A stretch of 64,000 bases of DNA from Otis tarda (lineage: Eukaryota > Chordata > Aves > Otidiformes > Otididae), in contig CM048553.1 in NCBI GenBank assembly GCA_026413225.1, positions 136,554,190-136,618,189 of the forward strand. Direction: 5' to 3'. Positions within the stretch are counted from its first letter, which is position 1. Every line of letters starts with the position of its first letter. This document shows, piece after piece, positions 48,090-59,650 of the stretch. A program made the position numbers and the translations under genes. The notes under the pieces are model-generated. The model saw nothing but the letters and a program-made list of their open reading frames with translations. It did not search any database and had not been told where the DNA came from.

Positions 48090-48990
48090 TGTTTTTAGAG
48101 AATAATGATGCAGCAGAACTAATCTACTTCAGGGAAGTCTACTTCAGGAGATTGCATCAGAATTTTCTTATTATGCTAGAGCAGACAGAGAAAGTGGACA
48201 TGAAATTGGTTAATGTAGAGAAAAGACGCTTGCTTACACTGAAAGAGGAATTATCAGGCTGGAGAAAGATTACTGAGGGAGTTTCTCAAAGATCAACCTT
48301 GAGATTGATCTGATTTAGTATTTTCATTTGTTTTCTTGGCACACTCAAACAATCTAACACAATCTTCTGATGACACGAAGTTATTAGACTTTGTCAATGC
48401 AAAGGTGAGTTGGAAGAGTTTAGGAGACACAAAGGGCTTGGATGACTGTGAAAGCTGGAGCAATGGTAATTGGATAAAGTACAGTAGTGCAAACTGCAAA
48501 GTCATGCACTTGCAGACTAATGAAAAAAAGAGTCCTCTATGAATTGGAGGATTATCAGTTGAGAAAAATAGAGGAATAAAAAACATAACTGGGTTAATCG
48601 AGAACAGAAAGTATATAGGCCACTAAGCAATATATCTGTGAAAAAAATGAACATCCTAATCTTGGGAAATAGTGTGAGTAGTTTCTGGCAGAGATAAGGA
48701 AAGCCCTACCTAGAATACCAAGTGTAACTAAAGTTCTTGTTCAAGAAAGCTCAATTTAAACTAGTCTAAAGGAGGGAAGATCTGTAGGTAGATAACAAAC
48801 ATATGTTATAATAGAAAACCAAGAGAATTTAAGAAGTTCACTTAAGTAAGTGAAGGCTAAGGAGCAATGTGACTTATCTGCAGGAACAGAAAAAGCAGTA
48901 AACATGTATAAGATAGTCAACACTTGATGGAAACCCAAAATTAGAACCATTAAAGGAATTACTTTCTAAAATATTCTTACAATATAAGAA
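48090..48990 (+). mobile_element. Ancient CR1-like LINE, right part
   Basis: Continuation of the element seen at 46760. The frame at 48071-48313 includes LSGWRKITEGVSQ, with GVSQ at 48278-48289, the motif B equivalent of [13 protein letters not shown]. After a frame change, the frame from 48336 reads SDDTKL, with the two catalytic-type Asp at 48369-48374, then WSNGNWIKYSSANCKVMHL. That corresponds to [19 protein letters not shown] in the young CR1. Downstream to about 48990 only weak similarity to the C-terminal CR1 part remains. The segment between the first motifs and motif B is shortened. It is a long-dead copy. Confidence 0.78.
48200..48542 (+). pseudogene. Reverse transcriptase remnant of the ancient CR1-like element
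   Basis: Motif B (GVSQ, bases 48278-48289) lies in one frame and motif C (SDD, 48366-48374) in another, with a stop at 48311-48313 between them. The conserved spacing of motif B, motif C and the CKVMHL block identifies a LINE reverse transcriptase palm. The motif C aromatic/alanine pair (FADD in CR1) is replaced by SSDD. It is not functional. Confidence 0.78.
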
Positions 48991-51598
48991 AAATACTAGA
49001 TTAAAGGTACAGCTAAATAAGTGGTTGAAAAAACTTTAAAGCATGTAGATACTTGTAACAGCAGGGGACTGTCTTGGGATAGACACTGAATACATTAATT
49101 ACTTTTTCTCAACAGATAAAGTAATTTTTGTCTTGCTTAAGAAGTAAAAAATATTTTTTTTAATATTCAATTTAATCCTGTTTGCCATTGTATTACAATT
49201 AGCCAAGCTTTTTAAAAAAGGAAATATACTTTGATATGTTAAATACAGCAATTATCAACTGACATGACATTTATTAGATGTCAGGCATGGTTTATTTTGT
49301 CTCTGAAAAGATGCTCAGAAAAGCCAAACATTCAGTAAGTCAATCAATGCACTTACTTACTCAATTGTTTGTGAATCTCACCAGAAAATGAAATGCAACG
49401 ACAGAAGTTACAGTATGTGTCTGATATTCTCAGCCTAGGATAAATCATTGTTTCTTATTATTTCCTATGATGCTTTATATCTGAAATATATAGCTCGGCA
49501 TCTTTGGTTCATTTTTCTTTATTATTCTAGCTCTCTGACTTGAGACAGTATCATCCATTCATTTATCTACAAGAGGCTAATCTGTCCATGTGTGCTTTTG
49601 GCAAAATACTCCTAAACAGATGAACAGATTTTTGCAAGTGAATTGTTAATCAACACTTTATAACTGGAGACATTACTTATTGGGTAAAAAGTCTGAAATG
49701 GCTTGTCTATTTGATGTGCTAAGACCAAATTGTACCAAAAGTGCTTATAGATAATTAAAGTAGTGCTCTTCCCATTACAGAGATTTCTCTACTTCTCTCG
49801 CATTATTTTTTTAAGTTTGATGCACTGAAATGAATAGAAAGACTCTCATTGTTGGGTGGGAAATTGTTCAGGGCCTTCTCAATTGGTATAATCTTTAAAA
49901 TGGTCCTTTTTATTTCTGTTTCATCTTTTGAAGTGTCAGTCCATGCAGACGACTCGGCTCGAGTATTTCACTTTTCAACATTTAATCCTTCTGCCCGGAT
50001 ACTTTTTTTTTGTAATCCTCCTTTGAATTTTTCTTTCACATCTTGAATTCATAGCTTCATTCACTTTAAGAGAAACCCAAAGCAGCCTTGGACTGGACTA
50101 TAGCTATTGTTTGACTTCCAATCCAGTTTTATAAATGCATTTGTTTTATTTGGCTCTCAGTCTCAAGTCTCCTACCTATCTCCATGCCAAATTTTTTTGC
50201 GTCTTTTTTTTTTTTTTAATTTCTCTAACAGTCTAAATTAGACTGCAAATTCCTCAGAGTTAGAATTCTCCTAAATCTTTTTAAAAACGTATCATGCTTA
50301 CCTGAAGGCTGGTGCTATGAGAGGATTTGGGGAGTTAGCCTTTTGTATTACAGTGTAACAAACACTAAACTGAATGCTTATTTTATATGAATGAAATTCA
50401 TGATGGGGTGAGCATCTTCAGAGCAATCTATGAGCAACGCAAACTCTCTGAAGCCCTCAACAAAGCAGCTGAGGGGATGGGTAAGCACTTACATAGCTGC
50501 TTTTCTTTGGTATAAGTCTCATTTTCACTTGCACAAAATTCTACAGATGATGTTTTTACTGTATCCTTTCCATAGATATATTGGTGTAATCAATGACAAT
50601 TACATCTATTTCAGTGTCAGTGTAAAAGACAAATAAGAATCATAAAATTTGCTAAGATGCAGCAAGGAGAATGAATTTTGCCTTGGTTTACCTGTAAAGT
50701 TATTCCAATGTAGATTCTGGCTAAGGCAGATAATAACTCTTTGTGTCATTGTAGCAGTCTGAGTCACGGTTTTACTAAACAATTTCCAGTGTAAATGGTC
50801 TTAAATTCAACAGTTTAAATTTGTCAGTCACTAAAATACAAGGTCATAGTACTGTTGTCATATTTTATCTATACTTCTTCGACCTTCCTCCTCATTTCAA
50901 TAAATTATCAGTTTTACAACCTACCTTCAAGATATCTCTTTGAGTTAAACCATCCCATGTGGCAGATGATGCATGCTGGAAACCTCTCAGGAGGTTTAGT
51001 GCAATTAATCACAGAGCTAATGCGGAATGTGTGTCACACAATGCTCATATGCACCAGTGCTCTGTAATTTGCACTGACTATCAGCAGGTTGCTGTGTGCA
51101 ATTCAAGACATTGTTTTTACCTTCAGTAATTCTAAATCATTCCCAAATGGAAGAGAGAGCTAATAGCGTCAGCTCTTGTTTTTCTCTGGGAAGGTGGTCT
51201 GAGTCATGAACTAGTTGTGACATGGATGCAGAATCAAACAAGTGAGGTTCAATCCCACTAACTCAAGTTGGCATTTGTGCTCGTATTGTTCACAGGATTT
51301 CTGGTCAGCTCAGAACTAGCTTGTGTCTGCCCACAGACTGTTATGTACTATATTAGTGACAGATGCACTTGACCCCTTAACCAAACTAGCAGTAATTTGG
51401 TACAGGCTCCAAAGTAGGTAAAGACCTAAGCTTTAAATGGGCCAAGAACTGCTCTAGCTCCAATCTGTTCTCTGAAAACCCACAAACGAGTGGCACAGTG
51501 AGCATAGATGCACATGAGCTTGGAACACCGATCAAGTGATTAATACATGAACAGCTGGTGGCTTTTCCAAGACTCATTTATCAAGGAACAAAGAAACT
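48991..51598. other. AT-rich non-coding stretch
   Basis: No gene, RNA or repeat family recognised. Open frames of 60-70 codons are at chance level. A T run lies near 50205-50218. Confidence 0.5.
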
Positions 51599-52066
51599 TG
51601 TGGGCACAAGGAGTCTCATGCATACCTTTCCAATTGCATGTAACTCAATTACAAGCCAACCACTTTATTCCATAAATATGCCAGGCTAAGTGAGCCGCCT
51701 TTGAGCTCTCTCAGCTAAGCACCCTGACTGCATGGTGGTGATCTCCCCTTGAGCTGGGACACCTCTCAAGGTTGCTCCTTGAGGCACAGAAAACTTTTAC
51801 CAACAGCAGATCTTTGGGAAGTGACCAATATCACACACAGCCTTGTATTATGGTAACTGACTTTGTCTTGGTAACTGTGATTTGTGCCTTGGTAACTCTG
51901 ATTGTGCCTTGGTAACTTTGAATCATTGTTCAGATGAATACATACAGTAATATAGTGAACCTTGCCATGGAACTTTGTTAAGTCGCACTTTTACAGCATG
52001 TATTAAAACCACTTTGGCTAATATTGATGATGATTCTTTAAGCAATCTAGTAATTTGTTCATGACA
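51599..52066 (+). mobile_element. Candidate solo LTR with repeated 'tggtaact' units
   Basis: About 468 bp starting TGTGGGCACAAGG and ending 'gttcatgaca' (TG...CA). It contains four 'tggtaact' copies at 51851, 51869, 51890 and 51910, the last three as near-identical 20-21-bp units with 'ctctgattgtgcc', like enhancer repeats in a U3. An ATTAAA signal lies at 52002-52007, about 60 bp before the 3' end. No clear TATA box and no matching target duplication were found. The assignment rests on architecture and resemblance to a bird ERV LTR type. No retroviral gene adjoins it. Confidence 0.55.
51851..51917 (+). repeat. Four spaced 'tggtaact' repeats
   Basis: Exact octamers at 51851-51858, 51869-51876, 51890-51897 and 51910-51917 (spacings 18, 21, 20). 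The 20-bp context 'cttggtaactctgattgtgc' recurs with few changes. They lie upstream of the ATTAAA signal in the candidate LTR. Confidence 0.92.
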
Positions 52067-52705
52067 ATATTACAATATTACACCAACAGAATATCACTTG
52101 CAGTGTGAAAAATTCTTTGGAAGTCAACAATTTAAGTCATCAAAATGAAAATAGAGACAAAGCTGAAACACAGAAACACTGGAACTTCAGCCTCACTGAA
52201 GAGGATGTAGTGCTGACCCTTCCCATGGAAGGCAACTTGCTGGTTCTCTCTGTGAGCCCTAGTGCCTGCCACAAAGTTAATTTCTCAGATATTTAAAGGC
52301 TGACAAGTGCTATGTTTAACGTGTAAAGGCTTTCACAGTATCTTTAGGCTTGTGAAAAACAAGACTGCATTGTTAGACCAGAACTGAGAGCATGTCTTGA
52401 AATAACTGTGGCTCTGCCTGTGGCTTACTTACATGAAAAATTACTGCACAGGAAGCAAATTACTGTGTAACTGGGTGGAGTGTCCAGGATGTAATTTAGA
52501 AAATCTAAATTAGGTTCCTGCTTTACATGATTCCCTTGAAAAGCCTACCAGTCTCCACTAACTATAAAGTCTTAAGGGGGTTGGACTGGGACAGCTGAAT
52601 ACTGTTTTATGAATAATTTTCTAGCTCTGTACATGAGCACCTTCAGCAGGGCTCCACACCTCTTGGAGCAGGGGATGCCAAACAGTACTGCAACTGAGGA
52701 GATGG
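52067..52705. other. AT-rich spacer, nothing recognised
   Basis: About 640 bp between the candidate LTR and the next CR1 fragment. A 63-codon frame at 52105-52296 has no recognisable feature. Confidence 0.5.
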
Positions 52706-53428
52706 ATAGAATCACAGAATGATTAGAATCACAGGGATCTTTAAAGGTCACCTAGTCCAAACCCCTTGCAAGGACCAGATCTTCAACTAGATCAAGTTGC
52801 TCAGAGCCCCGTCCAACCTGGCCTAGATTGTTTCCAGGGATGGGGCATCAACCACCTCTCTGGGCAACCTGTTCCAGTGTTTCACCACCCTCATTGTAAA
52901 AAACTTTTTCCTTGTATCAAATCTGAATCTACCTCCCTCTATTTTAAAACTATTACCTCTCATCCTATCACAACTGGCCCTGCTAAAGAGTTTCTCCCCA
53001 TCTTTCTTATACGCCCCCTTTAAGGACTGGAAGGCCACTATAAGTTTTCCCTGTAGCCTTCTCTTGTTCAGGCTGAACAGCTCCAACTCTCTCAGCTTCT
53101 CTTCATAGCAGAGGTGCTCCAGCCCTCTGATCACCTTTGTGGCCCCTCCTCTGGACTCGCTCCAACAGGTCCATGTCCATCTTATTTTGGGGGCTCCAGA
53201 GCTGGACACAGTACTCCAGGTGGGGTCTCACCAGAGCAGAGCAGAGGGGCAGAATCACTTCCCTCAACCTTCTGGCCACACTTTTTTTAATGCAGCCCAG
53301 GATGTGGTTGGCTTTCTGGGCTGCAAGCATGCATTGCCAGCTCATGTTGAGCTTCTCGTTTACCAGTACCTCCAAGTCCTTCTCCTCAGGGCTGCTCTCA
53401 ATCCATTCTCTGCCCAGCCTGTATTTGT
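52706..53428 (-). mobile_element. 5'-truncated CR1 LINE fragment, 0.72 kb
   Basis: Plus-strand reading starts with a degraded reverse-complement tail ('tagaatcacagaatgattag') and continues through the antisense 3' UTR and C-terminal part of ORF2. The minus frames at 53209-52823 and 53456-53103 contain ATKVIRGLEHLCYEEKLREL and [16 protein letters not shown], both close to the full-length CR1. They lie in two frames, so there is at least one frameshift, near 53150. Similarity ends sharply at 53428 within the block corresponding to [11 protein letters not shown]. It is a typical 5'-truncated insertion. Confidence 0.93.
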
Positions 53429-53720
53429 AATAAATATAGCACAACAGCAAGTCCATACTCCCACTATAAATAGCACAAATTTAAACACTATAAATAGCAT
53501 AACAGTAAGTCCATACTCCCTGGGACACAGTGGGAGCGTAGCCCTACACTGACAAGGCTGCACAACCCAGGAGCCGGAGTTGATTGATTCCTTGCTGGGG
53601 ATGCATGAGGGTGGTTGAACTCTGTGACTATCTACACCTGACTCTGTAGCCATGCCCCTACTTTTTGTCAGGACTGTCTTCACACACAGTCTTCCACGGC
53701 AGGAACTTCACTCTCCAGTC
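53429..53720 (+). repeat. TATAAATA-containing direct repeats plus unclassified GC-richer tail
   Basis: Right after the CR1 truncation point, 'agtccatactccc' with preceding 'atagca.aacag' occurs at 53433-53462 and again at 53491-53520 (period 58). 'actataaatagca' occurs at 53463-53475 and 53487-53499. A GC-richer, non-AT tail follows to about 53720. The layout (repeated TATA-like boxes, then GC-rich sequence) resembles an LTR promoter with its downstream part, but no TG...CA ends were found. Nothing similar occurs elsewhere in the window. Confidence 0.5.
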
Positions 53721-56700
53721 AAACTCACAATTAAGAGATGGGAAAAGTGGTTCCCAAGCATATCCTGAAAATTGCTTTAGCTACGGAAACTGTGTGAAGG
53801 TAAAGGGAAAGAAAGAAGATTATTTATTTGAATGATGTTCACTTGCTTGTATCTCTGTCTAAAAGTGTGCCACAAAATGTATGTATCCTTTAAACTGAAT
53901 TAACAAAATAATACTGCAGTACTTTTGCAAATTCAGAAGTCATGAATATGGAACCAAACAATAAAATTTTAAAACTTTGCAAAAATGTTCTTATTAATCT
54001 ACTGTGTCATTTCAAATCTCTTGAAATTATATTTTATGTAACATACATAACATTTATAGTACTTAGATGTGCTCTGTAAACATTAAGTGTATAATAAGTT
54101 GCAATATCAGGAAAAGGTTGCTCTACTGTTCTATTTCTTAGCTGTATGGCAAAGATACAGGGAAGCAATCTGAAACTGATTAATAGAAGTTTTGTTCTGA
54201 TGCTTACTGAATTCATGAGACTTCAAACATCAGTTATACTGATCCAGTATAACTTTTTAACGGCTTTTTTTTTTGTTTACTACTTTATATGTTTCTTTCG
54301 GGAACCACATCAGCTTGGTGGTAACTGATCACTATTCACTCCTTCTTTTAAAGCATATCTAATTTTTTTATTTAAAAGTTATATCCCATTTCACAAAGTC
54401 TGGTTATGACATACAAAATTAATTCCCAAGGCCTACATTTAGTTATGATGCGTTGCTAGCAACTTCTCTGATGTGCTATAGGAAACTAGTTTGATGTTAA
54501 TGTCTTAACATTTTTTATGTTCTAGTTTCTTGTAGATATTTCAGAATAAACTTTATTTGTTAAAAGAATAATTTAAGTGTTGATATAATATTTTTTTGAT
54601 TTCTGTCTATAAAATACAGTAGCTTATTTAGTGCTTTGGAAAGAATTGCATGTTGCATTCTGAAAATGTAGAACATCTGTAGCTTTGTGAATTCATTAGT
54701 TTATGTTGTCACGTTTCCTGTTTTTCTAAAATCTCACCTAAACAAATCAGTATTCTGCAAGAGAACCTCAAATGTCCTCGCAATTTTCATTCCCGGATGC
54801 AAGTTTTACCAAACAGTGAAACAGAAATGCTAAAAATCTGCTAGTTACCAAAGTTTCAGACAAAAACTTGAGAAAATAAGATTTAAGAACCTGGAATAGC
54901 AATAAAGACAGCACCAATGTACTCTTTAAAAAAAATATATAATCTTTTTAATTTTAAATTGTGGTGTTTATATTCCTTAATCTAAGACTTTTGGCCATGT
55001 GACTAGCAGTATTCCGTATTCATCTTCCAGAGGATGTTATGATAAATGTTTTATCATCACAGATGACTCCTAGGTTAATCTGTCTGAGTATCACAAGACA
55101 GCAGATTTACGTGTATTTGGGCTAACATATTGGAAAGATTTCCCAAAATGAGTCGAATATAAATCCCGCAACATGATTTGCTACTTGTTCTGAAAATAAA
55201 TCACAATTACAAAATTTTATGACAATCACTATTCACTGGGCTCTACTGCAGTGTAGTATCTTTTTAAGGGGTAGAAAATTGCTTTTAAATAATATTTCCG
55301 TTCAAATGGATCTGTGCTGACTTTAAAATCTTATCTCTTTCAGAGCTGCAAGGAAAAAGTCAGGACATTTTATATCATTAGAATCTGCACTCTTGTCTTC
55401 TCACAGAGACTCAGAACATTCTGCTTCTTAAAGAGACTAATATTTCAAAATATTGAAGAAATTAGTTGCTATTGTTTAATACAAAATTATTTTAGTCATT
55501 TTAGATGTTTAGGAGTCCCCTGAAGCTTTGAAAAGTTAGGCTTTTGGCAAGTAAAACAAATAATAAAAATGAGAATGCAAAAAAAAAAAAAAAAGAACTC
55601 AAACAAAAATTGTCTATGTACAAAATATTTGAAAGGTATGTATTCAGCATGGACAGAAAACAAGTGCAAAGTTATAAAGATTTTTTTTTTTTGAGATTTG
55701 GATAGTTTTTAGCTTACCCACCCCAAAACTTCTGTTTGCAAGATTTTACTATATAAAGTGCAAATTGCTAAGTTACATGGAAACTATATTCCTCATTTCT
55801 CTTCACTCACCTAATCTTCACTCTGCTAGTTTGTCAATCTCAGGTTAAACTTCGATCATTTCAGAGCTCTGAAATCTTCAAAAAGCTCACATATTTGTCT
55901 CTTTGAACAGGATGCTCAAGGTAAAAACCAACACTCCTGTTGAACAAATGTGGAATTTACTTATACTTAGCCTCAGTTTGAGCTTTCCCAAAGTCCAGGG
56001 TAGACAGTATTTGTTTCAGGAACATTTCCTTTTTACCACTATCCTGAACTGAGGATACTTGTACAGCTTCAGATTTGTCATAAACAATATCTGAAAGCTA
56101 CTTATTTTTATACTCATTCTTTTTTATGTTAATGTCTATGTAAATGCAAGTTATAAGAAATATTAATTCTACCATGGCTTTCAATCATTTCTATGTATCT
56201 TACTTTACCTTGTGGCCCAGCCGTTAGACTTGGTGTGACAGAGTTATATTATGATGTTTCTTTGCAAGAAACCTTCCAACTACTAATTCTGTCCTCCATT
56301 TTTCAAGTCATGAATGTTATGAAGGTGCTGGATCCAGAATAACTGATTTTACAATCTAAAGGTAGAAGATATTTATTTTTTTTTATGACAGGAAAACATC
56401 TAAAATGAGATGTTTTACAGACTACTTGTTCTGTTTGTGTTGGAACCCAAGATATTTGCTGTTTCTTTAAACTGTTTTCCTTTATAACTAGCACAGTGTA
56501 CTCATTCAAACACCAGGGTTTAGATATATCCCAGCTCATAAATGGTTCCTTACGTTTATTTCACAGTAAGCTATCAAATTTTCAGAAAAATGACTTGTGT
56601 TCATCTTGAGAACCTTAGTATAGATAAGGTCATAAAATTTCAGTTATTGCCACACTGAACTTCATAAATGACACTTAAGTACATAAACTTGTTCTAAGTC

Positions 56701-59318
56701 TTGTAGATGATAAAAGTGAAATTCAGCTTGAAAAAAAAAAAAAAACAACAAAAAAACCCAACGAAAAAACAGAATTAAATTTTCTCCTGTTTAATCTTGT
56801 TTTCTTTATGGAAAAAGATGTTACCATATTTGGAATCTGCACATAAAATTGGTGGATTTATGTGGGCTTTAGATGATATATAGACCTGTAACTTTCTATG
56901 CAGAGGTGAATTTCCCTCTGTGGTAAAGTAATAATGTCTCCCATGTCAGCTTGGAATGTGCCTAGCACAGCAAGGACTTGATTCTGATTAATGACTGCAA
57001 TATTATTTGTTTCATTTTGTTCTTACTCCTAATCAAATTGTATAAATACATTTTACTGTTCTCTTCTGAATCACAGAAGATGATCTGCATCAAATGAAAT
57101 ATGTTTTCTTCTCATAACCGTTATATCAAGTAGAATGGTAAAATCATAAGTGTTGTTGGTTAACAGGTGCTTCCAGCCTATTAATGTAAACAAATAATAT
57201 TTGATTTTATTTCCAAAATGTGTTGATGGATTCATATACTCTATTGTCTAGAGTATTTCAGTAAAGTTTATCTCTTTTCTAGGATATACAGACATACTCT
57301 CATGTTTGATTTTCTAATATTCTTCTATCTTTGTGATATACAGAGTGCGATCATTTCAATTATTCTCTATCAAAGAAAAAAAATCAACATATAAACTGAT
57401 AAGGCAGATGAGTTAAAGTATTTTCCACATTTTCTTCTCTAATAACAGTGCAGTTCTTCACAGTGAGGATACGATCTTGGCAGAGAGCATCTGGCAGGTT
57501 CGTTAAATCAATGGCAAATATGTAGGAGATAGGCTGTGCTGGCATAGGGTGCCCACACTATTTACATAATTCCATGCAGTGAATGTCTGTGTATCATCTC
57601 TCCTCATGTCAGCCTTTCTGTAAAGACAAAGAGGAAGAGGAGACGGATCTTGAGCATGTCTGAGGAAGAGGTTTCTAAGCTGCAGGATACAGAGGGGAAA
57701 GGAAAACAAGGAGGTGATCACAGTAAGGGCCTGAGAAACTTCAGCTCAAATAGAGAGGGGAAGAGATATACCAGAAAGGAACATGGATCAAGCAACCAGA
57801 CTACAGAGGGGACAGAAGACTACAGCGAAAAAAAGAGAAAAGTTTGCTGAAGCTCAAAGTGTCTCTGAGCTCTTTGAAATCAAGACCATACACAAGGACA
57901 TTCTTTCAAGGAAGAACTGTTTATAAACTTTTTATTGCTATGCATACATAGTCATTCTAAATTTTCTCTCTTTTAAAGTTTATACTCCAAAGAAACCTGT
58001 CTTTTCCAGTTTAATAGCCAGTATTACAGCTTGTCTAGAGGAGCTCACACAAAGGGCAAGTTCAAGACATATTCAATTCAAAGATTTGGCCAAGTCAGTG
58101 TTCCATCACATTCAACTAGCTTTGAATGTTTATCCATATTATGATATCAGAAGCTGTCCAGATTTGTTAGTGTACTACACCACTGATATTAATGAGAGGA
58201 AGAGAGTATGAAGTCATGGACAGGGTTCAGCAAAGCCAAGACTGCTCTCCTTTGGAATCCAGGATAACTTGGATGTCTCCGTGTAGTTCTTCACTATCTT
58301 ATACAGTTATAGGTTTGCTAAATTGACAAATTGTACACATACAGTCAGAAAGGCCATACAGCAAATTAAAGCAGGCTGGGAAATATAACATGAGAAATTA
58401 TGTTTTTACTGGTAGTATTAAAATATGCGTAAGTAGTTTTCCTCTGTTGCCTTAAGGCCATTTAGAGGTTCCTTGACCAGGCTTATTCAGGGTTAAATGC
58501 CTGACTTAATTTGAGAGTAAAAGGATACCAGTCATTAAACAAAATCATTGGACTTAATGTAAAGGTGAACACCATATAGTTGTGTAAGAACTTTATCCCA
58601 TTCCCTATATCTCTCTCCCCTGTAAGAATGAAAACATCTATCATTTTCTTTAGTCTGGAGCACAGCAACCCGTTCTCAATCCTATTTCTAGCCCAAGAGA
58701 ACTGAAACTTTAGGGCAAACAGAGCCCTATTGGAAACATCTGAGTAAGTTCCTAATGGATGGTTGTTATCAAAGCACTCCCATTTTACCATCCTTAGACA
58801 ATTTTATGGTTTGTAGATGGATGGCAGACTTTTTTATTTTTTTCTTTCATTTCCCAGCTTCTATAATCAGTGTATAATCTTATTGGTGTTTCCAAGTACT
58901 CTCTCCAGGGTCATGGTACCACTAATATTGGCTGTATGGAAAAAACAAACTTACTTATCAGAAAAGGATTCAGGTAGAGATAAGACTTCAGTGCAGCTGA
59001 AGGAAAGAGGGAGATAACGGAATACTGATGTGTCTTGGATTTGGGACAGATGCAGACATATGCATCCATAAAGATTTGGATGAGATTAATACTATCAGGC
59101 TCTTTCACCTTGTCTCAAAATAAGAGGCATACAGAGCATCCTTCCCTCATAGAGATGAGATGGGGAAAAGTTTTCGCACTGTACCAGACAGGACCCCTCT
59201 GCCTTGGTTCTGTTTAGGGATACAGAGGTGCCTGCCACTGGGAGAGCTCCTAGGGACACTCTCCTAAGAGGCTGCCTGGGTCACTGTAAAAGACTGTATC
59301 AAAAATTTGTCTCAACAT
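53721..59318. other. AT-rich region without recognised genes
   Basis: About 5.6 kb. Apart from the short CR1-like relic at 55981-56056, nothing was identified. A 102-codon minus frame at 58791-58483 and a 66-codon purine-rich frame at 57650-57850 show no domain. A15-type runs lie near 55580 and 56731. Confidence 0.5.
55981..56056 (-). mobile_element. Short relic of CR1-like endonuclease region
   Basis: 'cccaaagtccagggtagaca' at about 55987-56006 matches, with two differences, 'cccaaagtccaagatagaca' at about 26936-26955 in the 2.3 kb antisense CR1. A weaker match continues to 'cctgaact' near 56050. Orientation and spacing agree with an old antisense copy. It is short, so it may be chance. Confidence 0.45.
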
Positions 59319-59650
59319 TGTTGAAACATCAAACCACCACCCGAACAATGGCCTCCCGTTATCTTGCAAGGCAACTCCTGTTGTCTTGCAAACCTGAATG
59401 CAGAGCTGGTTCCGAGAAATCTAGCCATACCCGCCCCCCCCCGCCCCGCAGCATGCGCCCAGAGATACTTATCACCCAGTAATGGGCATGCATATCGCCT
59501 GGTAATGGATCACCCGGTAATGGGCATGCATATCACCACCAGGTGAGGGGTGCAGCTAGGAAAACCAGCTCTTGGAATACCATGAAAACAACCAACATAA
59601 AAGGGGGAACATTTTTCGACGGAAGACACTAAGACACTTTCCCCTTAGCA
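59319..59650 (+). mobile_element. Candidate LTR (U3-like) with 38-bp direct repeats
   Basis: A GC-richer patch starting TGTTGAAACATC. It contains the 30-bp unit 'tcaccc.gtaatgggcatgcatatc.cc' at 59470-59499 and 59508-59537 (period 38), with a partial copy of 'ggtaatgg' between them. About 50 bp later comes 'cataaaaggggg' near 59597, a plausible TATA box. Repeated upstream elements before a TATA-like box are typical of retroviral U3 regions. The right end was not located; AT-rich DNA resumes at about 59650. The octamer-like ATGCATAT lies in each repeat. No coding region follows. Confidence 0.5.
59470..59537 (+). repeat. 38-bp direct repeat in U3-like patch
   Basis: The 17-mer 'taatgggcatgcatatc' occurs exactly at 59480-59496 and 59518-59534, each preceded by 'atcacccrg'. 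The inner part GCATGC is palindromic. Confidence 0.92.

Noticed and set aside
58483..58791. 102-codon minus-strand frame
   Set aside because: Looked briefly like a transposon-derived fragment, but no motif could be matched to any family I know.
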